Positions 1 through 5,817 of a DNA stretch of 9,062 nt are shown here, piece after piece. A program made the translations under genes and the position numbers. The notes below the pieces were generated by a model that was not told the DNA's origin, ran no database searches, and saw nothing but the letters and a program-made list of their open reading frames with translations. Source of the stretch: Micavibrio aeruginosavorus (lineage in GTDB: Bacteria; Pseudomonadota; Alphaproteobacteria; Micavibrionales; Micavibrionaceae); NCBI GenBank assembly GCA_003241475.1, contig QFQB01000081.1:1-9062 (forward strand), in the 5' to 3' direction. The stretch's first letter is position 1. Each line of letters opens with the position of its first letter.

Positions 1-621
1 TACCTGCCTGATCTGGCGAACATTACATTCCCGCTACAGGACCCGTTCGTGGTGATCGGCTTGTTCGTGGGCGGATTGCTACCGTATCTGTTCGGCGCGA
101 TGTCGATGACGGCTGTCGGCCGTGCGGCGGCCAGCGTGGTTGTGGAAGTGCGCAGGCAATTCCGCGACATTCCCGGCATCATGGAAGGCAAGGCCAAGCC
201 TGAATACGGCAAGGCGGTTGATCTTTTGACCAAGGCGGCGATCAAGGAAATGATTGTTCCTTCGTTGTTGCCTGTTCTGGCGCCGGTTATCTTGTTCGCG
301 GCGGTGTACTTCCTGAGCGATGGCATCGAGCCTGCGTTTCAGGCTCTGGGCGCTATGCTGCTTGGAACTATCGTAACGGGCTTGTTTGTTGCCATCTCGA
401 TGACATCGGGCGGCGGCGCATGGGACAATGCTAAAAAATATATCGAAGAAGGCCATCATGGCGGCAAGGGCTCCGACGCCCATAAAGCCGCCGTGACGGG
501 CGATACGGTCGGCGACCCATACAAGGATACGGCTGGTCCGGCTGTGAACCCGCTCATCAAAATCGCCAACATCGTGGCCATTTTGCTGGTGGCGATCGTG
601 GCCAAGATCATCGCCGGTTGA
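1..621 (+). CDS. hppA: Membrane-bound proton-translocating pyrophosphatase, C-terminal part (5' end outside window)
   Basis: This is the last 206 residues of an H+-PPase, an integral membrane pump that couples pyrophosphate hydrolysis to ion export. The reading frame is open from base 1, so the gene starts upstream; the GTG at 49 is internal. Four hydrophobic segments are visible, at about residues 15-40, 85-107, 112-134 and 186-206. The family's substrate-binding stretch is clear: GGAWDNAKKYIEEG at about 138-151, then HKAAVTGDTVGDPYKDTAGP, with the Asp and Lys residues that hold Mg-pyrophosphate. The residue that separates potassium-dependent from potassium-independent enzymes lies in a GNTT motif that should be just upstream, so this subtype cannot be read here. 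A terminator follows 21 bases after the stop. Identification is firm; ion specificity (proton or sodium) is inferred. Confidence 0.95.
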   Translation, partial: YLPDLANITFPLQDPFVVIGLFVGGLLPYLFGAMSMTAVGRAAASVVVEVRRQFRDIPGIMEGKAKPEYGKAVDLLTKAAIKEMIVPSLLPVLAPVILFAAVYFLSDGIEPAFQALGAMLLGTIVTGLFVAISMTSGGGAWDNAKKYIEEGHHGGKGSDAHKAAVTGDTVGDPYKDTAGPAVNPLIKIANIVAILLVAIVAKIIAG

Positions 622-642
622 TCCTTCTTTTTATGAACATTG

Positions 643-675
643 AAAAAAGCCCTGTGCAAACAGGGCTTTTTCTTT
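643..675 (+). terminator. Rho-independent terminator after hppA
   Basis: A 6-bp GC stem (GCCCTG at 649-654 with CAGGGC at 661-666, loop TGCAAA) is flanked by an A run and a T run. These extend the pairing by five A:T pairs and supply the U tract. The A run on the other side would also let it stop minus-strand transcription. It lies between the hppA stop and the methyltransferase start, which argues against placing that gene's start at the upstream TTG at 618. Confidence 0.85.
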
Positions 676-689
676 GTATGGGTAGGGGC

Positions 690-1949
690 ATGAAAGACGT
701 TTCGCTTAAAATCTCGGATGTAGGTATGAATGGTGACGGCATCGCGCGGCTTGAGAATGGCGAGGTTGTGTTCGTGCCGTTTTCGGTGCCGGGCGATATT
801 GTGATGGCAAAGGTCGGTAAGGATCATGACGGCCAGAACCGCGCAAAAATTACGTCCATTCTTTTGAAATCGCCGAGCCGAACGGAACCGCCATGCCGTC
901 ATTTTGGTGTGTGCGGCGGTTGTTCTCTCCAGCATCTCAATGAAGAGGCTTATCGGGAATTCAAGAAAAACCAAATTATCTGGGCGCTACAAAAATGCGG
1001 TGTACAGATGCCGAAGGTTTTCGAGCATATCTTTATATCCGCAGGTACGCGCCGCCGCGCCAATTTTGCGGCCGTTGTAACAAAGGCCAAAACTACTATT
1101 GGTTTTCACGAGCGCAGATCATCCAACATTCGCGATGTGCCGGATTGCCTTTTGATCGATGATGATGTGCGTGTCGTGATGGAAGGCTTTCGTCCTTTCC
1201 TTCGCGCCATTGCGGGCGAGGGCGCAAAGATGGACATTCTCATCCAGTGCGTCAACGGTGCGCGCGAGATTGCGTTGACAGGGAAAATTGCGCCGGGATG
1301 GGAGGCGCAACAAGCGCTCGCTGACGCTCTGCGCACCCTTGATTTGGCGCGCATATCGCTTCGTTCGCGTGATTACGAAAGTTACGAAATTCTGCTCGAG
1401 GCGAAACCATTTTTCGCGTCCTTCGATTCTCTCGTTGTCAATCTTGCTCCCGGCGCGTTTTTGCAGCCGAGCGAGAAGGGCGAGCGGGCCCTGACAAAAT
1501 GCGTCATCGACGGTGCGGGTGACGCGTCATGCATCGTCGATCTGTTCTGCGGAAACGGAACGTTCACCGGCCCGCTGATGACGAACCGTAAAATTATCGC
1601 TACTGATTTTGCGCCGGATGCGATTGCGTCTTTGCAAAAGGCAGGAATCGATGCTCGGTTACGCAATTTGTTCAAGGAGCCCTTCGGCGTAAAAGAACTG
1701 GACGGCGTCGATTGTGTTATCCTTGATCCGCCGCGCGCAGGCGCAGGCGCCCAAGTTGCACAGATTGCCAATTCCAAGGTAAATTTGGTGGTCTATGTTT
1801 CTTGCAATTCCCAGACCTTCGCGAAAGATGCATCGGTGCTTTTGGGGGGAGATTTCGTGCTGGAAAAGCTCACCCTTATCGACCAGTTCATCTGGTCGCC
1901 GCACAGCGAAATCGTCGGCGTGTTCCGCCGCCGCGCTTTCAATGCCTAA
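690..1949 (+). CDS. TrmA/RlmD-family iron-sulfur RNA (uracil-5-)-methyltransferase
   Basis: A 419-residue SAM-dependent RNA m5U methyltransferase. An N-terminal TRAM-like RNA-binding region spans about 1-60. Four cysteines in RlmD-like spacing (C69, C75, C78 and C153) should hold a [4Fe-4S] cluster. The methyltransferase domain follows, with FLQP (257-260), DLFCGNGTF (284-292) for SAM, DPPR (346-349), SCN with nucleophile C372, and the C-terminal HSE with probable base E407. The cluster favours an RlmD/RumA-type enzyme acting on 23S rRNA over cluster-free TrmA, but the exact uridine cannot be told, so no symbol is given. I chose ATG 690 because the frame upstream runs through the hppA terminator and the TRAM region begins here. 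ATG 678 is the alternative. The ribosome binding site is poor: GGG at 680-682 is well spaced, while AGGGG at 684-688 is too close. The stop overlaps the convergent bamE stop. Confidence 0.87.
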   Translation: MKDVSLKISDVGMNGDGIARLENGEVVFVPFSVPGDIVMAKVGKDHDGQNRAKITSILLKSPSRTEPPCRHFGVCGGCSLQHLNEEAYREFKKNQIIWALQKCGVQMPKVFEHIFISAGTRRRANFAAVVTKAKTTIGFHERRSSNIRDVPDCLLIDDDVRVVMEGFRPFLRAIAGEGAKMDILIQCVNGAREIALTGKIAPGWEAQQALADALRTLDLARISLRSRDYESYEILLEAKPFFASFDSLVVNLAPGAFLQPSEKGERALTKCVIDGAGDASCIVDLFCGNGTFTGPLMTNRKIIATDFAPDAIASLQKAGIDARLRNLFKEPFGVKELDGVDCVILDPPRAGAGAQVAQIANSKVNLVVYVSCNSQTFAKDASVLLGGDFVLEKLTLIDQFIWSPHSEIVGVFRRRAFNA

Positions 1950-2425
1950 GGATTGCGTCCGCCGGTGGAGGCATCGACCGCGCTGGTCTTGCCTTTGTTG
2001 AAGCGTCCGACGTTTCCGATCAACTGCTCTAGAACCGTTATCTCGTTGCCGCTGGTCGGCGTTTTGCGGCGAACGCGCGGGACATCTATTTCATCGGCGT
2101 TGACCTTGTCGATGCTTTGCACGATTCCGTCCTGATTGAAAGCAACGACAACGATTTTCTTGTCCACGACTTTCGGATCGAAAATACCGGTCTGTTCGGT
2201 TTTTTGGCCGATATAGTACCAGACATTTTCATCGAACGGCGCTTGGGTCGATGGCGAGCCGAGCGATTTCAAAACATTGTTGCGCGTGCTGACGCCGGGC
2301 GTGATTTCGGCAATGCGGTAGTCTTCGACGATATTGCCGCGTGTGGCTTCGGTGGGCGTGCAGGCTGTTCCGGCCAAGGCCGCCAGAGCTAGGATCAGGC
2401 AGAGGGGGAGAGATGTCTTTTTCAT
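1946..2425 (-). CDS. bamE: Outer membrane protein assembly factor BamE (SmpA/OmlA family)
   Basis: A 159-residue predicted lipoprotein of the BAM complex, which inserts beta-barrel proteins into the outer membrane. A short basic start and hydrophobic stretch lead to a lipobox-like GTAC with C22 as the likely lipidated residue. The glycine at -3 is atypical. The SmpA/OmlA domain covers about 31-115, with ITPGVSTRNNVLKSLGSPS and the NVWYYIGQ strand typical of the family. The tail EQLIGNVGRFN (133-143) resembles alphaproteobacterial BamE proteins. I placed the start at ATG 2425: the frame is open further upstream, but only here does a lipoprotein signal begin, and it sits one base after the TAA of the upstream gene, implying translational coupling (no clear Shine-Dalgarno). 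The stop codon overlaps the stop of the convergent methyltransferase by four bases, with no terminator visible between them. Confidence 0.9.
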   Translation of the reverse strand: MKKTSLPLCLILALAALAGTACTPTEATRGNIVEDYRIAEITPGVSTRNNVLKSLGSPSTQAPFDENVWYYIGQKTEQTGIFDPKVVDKKIVVVAFNQDGIVQSIDKVNADEIDVPRVRRKTPTSGNEITVLEQLIGNVGRFNKGKTSAVDASTGGRNP

Positions 2426-2426
2426 G

Positions 2427-2750
2427 TTAGCGGCTACCGGACGGGGCGAGTTGGCCGCCCACGATTTCTGAAAGGGTTTTGGCCCTGCGGCCATTGTTGA
2501 AGGAGTTGCCGATTTCGTTCGGGTCATCGTACGATTCCTGACGAACGCGATCGGTGCGGCTCTTTTTAACCTGACAATCGAAGTAGCACGGCGCATTGGG
2601 ATCGTTGTAGTCGTCGCTACTTGAACCGCTTTTTAAGGGGCGGAATCGCGGATCGGCATTTTGCCAAAGCTCGTCGTCCGCATAAGCGTTCGGCGGCGAG
2701 AAGACCGCGCACAAGGCCAGAACCGTTAAAAGGGACAACAGGCTTTTCAT
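2427..2750 (-). CDS. Small exported protein of unknown function, cotranscribed with bamE
   Basis: A 107-residue protein I do not recognise. Residues 1-24 form a classical signal peptide: MK, a leucine-rich core and an AYA cleavage site before D25. There is no proper lipobox around C14, so a soluble periplasmic product of about 83 residues is likely. The mature part is polar and probably partly disordered, with a Ser/Asp-rich stretch at 42-50 and DPNAPCYFDCQ (50-60), whose two cysteines (C55, C59) could form a disulfide. A conserved-looking KTLSEIVGGQ lies near the C terminus. The start at ATG 2750 is supported by GAGGAT, eight bases upstream (plus-strand 2757-2762). The frame is open further upstream but has no signal there. 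The stop is one base before bamE, so the two form an operon. A role in the envelope is inferred from export and context only. Confidence 0.75.
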   Translation of the reverse strand: MKSLLSLLTVLALCAVFSPPNAYADDELWQNADPRFRPLKSGSSSDDYNDPNAPCYFDCQVKKSRTDRVRQESYDDPNEIGNSFNNGRRAKTLSEIVGGQLAPSGSR

Positions 2751-2808
2751 AGGGCTATCCTCGTTTTTTCCCCTTATGAAGTCAACCGGAAATCCCGCGT
2801 TAAACCCG

Positions 2809-2842
2809 TGGACAAGGGGGCGGGTGTGGCTATATGTATAGT
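2809..2842 (+). promoter_or_regulatory. Possible promoter for the cytochrome bc1 chaperone gene
   Basis: TGGACA at 2809-2814 matches the -35 consensus at five of six bases. An AT-rich TATATGTATAGT at 2831-2842 offers -10 candidates: TATATG with a 16-base spacer, or the better TATAGT with an overlong 22-base spacer. Any start point would fall within a few bases of the ATG at 2845. Neither pairing is fully convincing. Confidence 0.3.
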
Positions 2843-2844
2843 CC

Positions 2845-3411
2845 ATGATGCAATGGTTCCAAAAACGACAAGACCGCAAAGAGGCCGCCGCCGCGTTGTA
2901 TGACGCTGCGCTGGCCCGTAGCCGCGATCCGGCCTATTACCGCACTTTCGGTGTGGCAGATACCATCGACGGGCGGTTCGATCTTCTGTGCCTGCACACC
3001 ATTCTTTTGATGGACAGGCTCTTTATGGCCGGTCCCGAAGGGCGCAAGCTCTCGCAGGCACTGTTCGACAAGATGTTCAAGATGACGGCTCTTGGTCTTC
3101 GCGAAAGCGGTGTGGGCGATGTCGGCATTCCAAAGCACATGCAGAAAATGATGAAGGCCTTCAATGGCCGCGCGCAGTCCTATCATGACGCGCTGGTTGT
3201 CGATGATGATGCGGCGTTGCGTCATGCGCTTGCCCGCAACCTTTATCGTCAGCCGGAAGGCGAGGACGCGCCGGCGTGTGTTGCCATGGCGGCGCATGTG
3301 TTCGATATCCGCGATGCGTTGAAGTCATCTACGCTCGGTGATTTTATGAATGGCAATATCTGGTTCCCGCCTGCAGATCTACAACACAAGACGGAGGCCG
3401 CCGTTGCCTAA
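2845..3411 (+). CDS. Ubiquinol-cytochrome c chaperone family protein (CBP3/UQCC1-like)
   Basis: A 188-residue protein of the Ubiq_cyt_C_chap family, the bacterial relatives of mitochondrial CBP3/UQCC1, which helps assemble cytochrome b into complex III. Family landmarks are in order: Y-D-A-A-L-A-R-S-R near 19-27, the FGVADTIDGRFDLLCLH block at 35-51, QALFDKMF at 71-78, LRESGVGDVGIPKHMQKMMKAFNGRAQSYHDAL at 85-117, and a C-terminal WFPP (173-176). Length is normal for bacterial members. It is a predicted cytoplasmic, mostly helical protein with no signal peptide. The start may be ATG 2845 or the next codon, ATG 2848; neither has a visible Shine-Dalgarno, so the message may be leaderless or have a very short leader. 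The 3' end overlaps the next gene by eight bases. Its presence implies that the organism has a cytochrome bc1 complex. Confidence 0.88.
   Translation: MMQWFQKRQDRKEAAAALYDAALARSRDPAYYRTFGVADTIDGRFDLLCLHTILLMDRLFMAGPEGRKLSQALFDKMFKMTALGLRESGVGDVGIPKHMQKMMKAFNGRAQSYHDALVVDDDAALRHALARNLYRQPEGEDAPACVAMAAHVFDIRDALKSSTLGDFMNGNIWFPPADLQHKTEAAVA
3393..3397 (+). promoter_or_regulatory. Shine-Dalgarno that fixes the TTG start of the DUF177 gene
   Basis: GGAGG sits six bases before TTG 3404, inside the last codons of the chaperone gene. It is the only strong ribosome binding site near the beginning of the DUF177 frame. It makes TTG more credible than the in-frame ATG at 3350, which would need a 62-base overlap and has no such site. 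Confidence 0.75.
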
Positions 3412-4003
3412 GGCCTATAATCACGAAAAATCCGAATGGTCGCATCTTGTCAACATTGATGACATCGACAGCGAGCCGAAGACCCACAGCTTCAAGGCAA
3501 CCAAGGAGCAATGCGTTGATTTAGCGCGTCGGTTCGGTCTGATCTCTATTGAATCTGCACAGGCAAGCGTCACGCTTGCCCGCGCAGGCGGCGGTGTTAT
3601 TCATGCTATGGGGACAGTGCGCGCCGATGTGACCCAGAGTTGCGTTGTTTCCCTCAAGCCCGTTGCGGCGCATGTCGAAGATGAATTCGAAGGATGGTTC
3701 GGCGACAAAACGCAGGCGGTTTCCTTCGCCAAGGCGAAGAACGAGCGGGACGTAAAAAAGACGCAGGCTGAAGTGGAAATCCTGGAAGAAAGTGTAGATC
3801 CGGAACCCATCATCAACGGCAAGGTTGATATAGGCGAGCTGGCGACACAGTATCTTTCGCTTGCCTTGCCGCCTTATCCGCGTGCGGAAGGAGTGGCCAG
3901 CAGTTACGAGTTTGGCCCGAAGCCGTCGGCTGACGACAAAAAGGGCGAGGCGCTTCGTAAAAACCCTTTCGAGGCGCTTAAGGACTGGAAGGAGAAGCGG
4001 TAG
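3404..4003 (+). CDS. YceD/DUF177 family protein (large-subunit rRNA accumulation type)
   Basis: A 199-residue DUF177 protein. In E. coli the homologue YceD sits next to rpmF and affects 23S rRNA accumulation, probably in ribosome assembly; the same role here is inferred. Visible features are the N-terminal WSHLVNIDDI, the family core VTQSCVVSLKPV with conserved C80, the acidic segment after it, and PIINGKVDIGELATQYLSLALPPYPR, which matches the family's DLGEL...L.LPPYPR signature. The C terminus is lysine-rich (NPFEALKDWKEKR). I chose TTG 3404 because of the GGAGG at 3393-3397. It overlaps the chaperone stop in TTGCCTAA, so expression should be coupled to that gene. The 3' end overlaps the convergent TPR gene by 26 bases. 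The usual partner rpmF is displaced by that TPR gene. Confidence 0.87.
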   Translation: MPKAYNHEKSEWSHLVNIDDIDSEPKTHSFKATKEQCVDLARRFGLISIESAQASVTLARAGGGVIHAMGTVRADVTQSCVVSLKPVAAHVEDEFEGWFGDKTQAVSFAKAKNERDVKKTQAEVEILEESVDPEPIINGKVDIGELATQYLSLALPPYPRAEGVASSYEFGPKPSADDKKGEALRKNPFEALKDWKEKR

Positions 4004-5306
4004 CTTTTGCTTTTTGAGCCAGCCTTATAAGTGTTTCGCGGCGGAGAATGATCGATTTAAAATCCTGTGCATCGACATTATTTTGTATCGTGCGAACTTC
4101 GGTGGTATCCATGTCAAAGCATGCCGTATATAGTGCTTTCGAATCGATTAGAGATTCATCATCAAATGCGTATGGCTCGATAATTTCTGCAGCTTTATCT
4201 GATGCTCCTGCGTTGAAGTGCATTCTTGCATCTAAAAGATCGCGCGATTCGTCGGGCTTTATAGCGTGTTTGATAATTTCAAATAGGGTTCTGTTCCCTG
4301 TAAGCATGCAGGCTTGTCCCAGCGAACGCATCATATAACTGTTTGCATCGTTGGCTTGATAGTAGGGCAGAATTTTTTCAATCGTTTTTCGAGGCGATCC
4401 GGCGTCATTGAAAGCTCTGCCTAAAAGGCCAATGACGGATTTATTGAAGGCGGCTTTGCTTTGTGTGCTTGCCAATTCGCTTAGAATTTCAATAGCGGAC
4501 ATAGGTTGCTTGTTGTCAATGTAGGCGCGTGCAAGCATGTAGCGAAGGCTTTCCATGGCATCGGGGCTTTGGGCCGCGTCTGCCATAATGCGGATAGCAA
4601 TAGCGGGTTTGTCCATCTTGATGAACGCCTCACCCATATATTCATAGGTCCATGAATTCTCTACGCCACGGTCAAATATTTCTTGTAGCATATCGGAAGC
4701 CAACTCTGGATTTCCGTGTTCGATAAAGGCTTTTGCGAGCATGTGTACGATCTGGATATCCGCTTCGGCGCGATCATAGATTGGCCGCAACAATTCTATC
4801 GTTTTTTCAATCTCGTGATCCGACATATAAAGCACGGACAGCATGTGGGCCGCGGCATTGTCTGCCAAATCAGTCCTTACAGCTTCTTCCAGACAGTTGA
4901 TGGCGTCTCTGCGCTGGTTATTCTTTAAAAGATGGCTGGCAAGTTGTGTGCGAAAACGAATGTCTTCCGGATAAAGGCGGATTGCCCCGCGGTAGATGGT
5001 CTCTGCATGATCGGCCACGTCATTCTGGCTAAAGCTGCGAGCGAGCTCTGACAGAAGCAGTTTGGGCTTGCGGTCCTGTTCGCGATTGTTGATGGCGCTT
5101 ATGGCGAGACGCAGAGCGTCATCGCGATATTTACCGGTTTCCAAAAGGCGGCGGCACCATTTGGCGGCGTGTTCTGGACTGTAGTCATAGTTCTCGAGGA
5201 GGTCGAGGGTCAGTTCCCGCCCATCCAATGAGTGTGGGTTGGTTTCGCGTATGCGTTGGTTTAGTTTACGCATTAAGATTGTAAAGTCTGAAACAGCATC
5301 ATTCAT
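3978..5306 (-). CDS. Tetratricopeptide-repeat protein, cytoplasmic, function unknown
   Basis: A 442-residue helical-repeat protein with no signal peptide, membrane segment or enzymatic domain. TPR-like 34-residue units can be followed from about 83 to 322 (for example 83-116, 117-150, 151-184, 187-220, 221-253 and 254-285), each with the small-residue A/G positions and a helix-turn-helix pattern such as LASHLLKNNQRRDAINCLEEAV. More degenerate helices run to about 430, and the last residues are an Ala/Ser/Pro tail. It is probably a protein-interaction scaffold; the partner is unknown. The start at ATG 5306 has no clear Shine-Dalgarno, and M12 (5273) is an alternative. GC is lower than in the neighbours: lines I counted gave 37% and 43%, against about 57% in plsX. 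It interrupts a conserved gene order, so it may be a lineage-specific insertion. The 3' end overlaps DUF177. Confidence 0.8.
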   Translation of the reverse strand: MNDAVSDFTILMRKLNQRIRETNPHSLDGRELTLDLLENYDYSPEHAAKWCRRLLETGKYRDDALRLAISAINNREQDRKPKLLLSELARSFSQNDVADHAETIYRGAIRLYPEDIRFRTQLASHLLKNNQRRDAINCLEEAVRTDLADNAAAHMLSVLYMSDHEIEKTIELLRPIYDRAEADIQIVHMLAKAFIEHGNPELASDMLQEIFDRGVENSWTYEYMGEAFIKMDKPAIAIRIMADAAQSPDAMESLRYMLARAYIDNKQPMSAIEILSELASTQSKAAFNKSVIGLLGRAFNDAGSPRKTIEKILPYYQANDANSYMMRSLGQACMLTGNRTLFEIIKHAIKPDESRDLLDARMHFNAGASDKAAEIIEPYAFDDESLIDSKALYTACFDMDTTEVRTIQNNVDAQDFKSIILRRETLIRLAQKAKATASPSSP

Positions 5307-5330
5307 GGTTATGGCAATTAAACTCTGACG

Positions 5331-5350
5331 CCTTGAAAATCAAGGATTTT
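5331..5350. repeat. Two overlapping short dyads upstream of the TPR gene
   Basis: CCTTGA (5331-5336) and TCAAGG (5340-5345) form a perfect six-base inverted repeat around AAA. It overlaps a second perfect one, AAAATC (5336-5341) and GATTTT (5345-5350) around AAG. They lie 25-44 bases before the TPR start. Read on the minus strand they follow a TAAAAT (plus-strand 5346-5351) that could be a -10, though no good -35 is visible. They could be an operator or a leader hairpin. Confidence 0.4.
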
Positions 5351-5456
5351 ATGCCAATTCCGTGAAAAATTTTTTGCCGCCGCGTTAACTTTTGTCTAGT
5401 TCGTTCGTCGTGTTTTGGAATTTTCCGGGTAGCGGACGCACGGGGGGCGAGACTGG

Positions 5457-5465
5457 TGCGATAAT
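5457..5465 (+). promoter_or_regulatory. Extended -10 promoter for rpmF
   Basis: TGCGATAAT is an extended -10 element: TG, one base, then five of six bases of TATAAT. No -35 is recognisable, which extended -10 promoters tolerate. The predicted start near 5472 gives an rpmF leader of about 93 bases. Confidence 0.45.
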
Positions 5466-5475
5466 ACCACATGGG

Positions 5476-5539
5476 GCAGGTGCCTGCTATTTTAATCTTT
5501 TTCTTGCGTTTGGGCGGGAATTTGGATATCACAGGCACC
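5476..5539 (+). promoter_or_regulatory. rpmF leader with alternative RNA pairings
   Basis: GCAGG (5476-5480) and CCTGC (5483-5487) form a compact local hairpin followed by a U-rich stretch. The overlapping GGTGCCTG (5479-5486) is a perfect eight-base complement of CAGGCACC (5532-5539), which lies 13 bases before the AAGGA ribosome binding site. The two pairings share bases, so only one can form at a time. Regulation is inferred. Confidence 0.35.
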
Positions 5540-5564
5540 GAAATTCAAATTAAGGACCAAGACC

Positions 5565-5744
5565 ATGGCTGTACCAAAGAGAAAAACGAGCAAATCCAAG
5601 CGCAACATGCGCCGCTCCCACCACGCGCTGACAGCGACCAACTGGGTCGAAGACGCGAAGTCGGGTGAGCCAAAGCGCCGCCACCATGTTGACCTGAAAT
5701 CCGGCACATATAAAGGCCGTCAGGTTCTGGAAGCCCGCGACTAA
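5565..5744 (+). CDS. rpmF: 50S ribosomal protein L32
   Basis: A 59-residue bL32 beginning MAVPKRKTSKSKRNMRRSHH, the family signature at the N terminus, followed by HHVDLKSGTYKGRQVL near the end. It has no cysteines, so it is of the zinc-free type normal for alphaproteobacteria. It is strongly basic, as expected for binding 23S rRNA in the large subunit. The ATG at 5565 is preceded by AAGGA at 5552-5556 with eight-base spacing. A promoter and structured leader lie upstream and a strong terminator follows, so much of its message is probably monocistronic although it sits just before plsX and fabH. Confidence 0.96.
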   Translation: MAVPKRKTSKSKRNMRRSHHALTATNWVEDAKSGEPKRRHHVDLKSGTYKGRQVLEARD

Positions 5745-5761
5745 TTGACAAAGAACATTCA

Positions 5762-5808
5762 AACTGCGAGTTTTGGTTCAACTTAACCAAGCTCGCAGTT
5801 TTTTATTT
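5762..5808 (+). terminator. Strong Rho-independent terminator between rpmF and plsX
   Basis: AACTGCGAG (5762-5770) pairs perfectly with CTCGCAGTT (5792-5800). Inside, TTGGTT (5773-5778) pairs with AACCAA (5785-5790) around a six-base loop, and TTTTATTT follows. The long two-part stem with a U tract ends about ten bases before the plsX ATG. It also rules out the upstream TTG at 5773 as the plsX start. Confidence 0.85.
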
Positions 5809-5817
5809 ACCCATCCC

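Noticed and set aside
618..689. Upstream extension of the methyltransferase frame from TTG 618
   Set aside because: It would translate through the hppA terminator hairpin and adds residues before the TRAM region that match nothing; 690 is the better start.
2117..2392. 91-codon plus-strand frame inside bamE
   Set aside because: It is antisense to a convincing BamE sequence and has no supporting start signal or recognisable product.
3943..3980. Repeated CGAGGCGCTT and AAGGG/CCCTT pairing as a terminator for the convergent genes
   Set aside because: The repeat lies in the DUF177 coding sequence (EALR and EALK codons), the stem is weak and there is no U tract.
5299..5538. 79-codon minus-strand frame just upstream of the TPR gene
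   Set aside because: It occupies the divergent promoter region, has no ribosome binding site and its product is low-complexity basic sequence; probably a chance frame.
5471..5668. 65-codon plus-strand frame overlapping the rpmF start
   Set aside because: It covers most of rpmF in another frame, has no ribosome binding site and encodes no sensible protein.
5745..5773. Perfect TTGACA at 5745-5750 as a plsX promoter
   Set aside because: The hexamer at 17-base spacing is GAGTTT, and neighbouring spacings are no better. Transcripts from it would also hit the terminator at 5762-5808.
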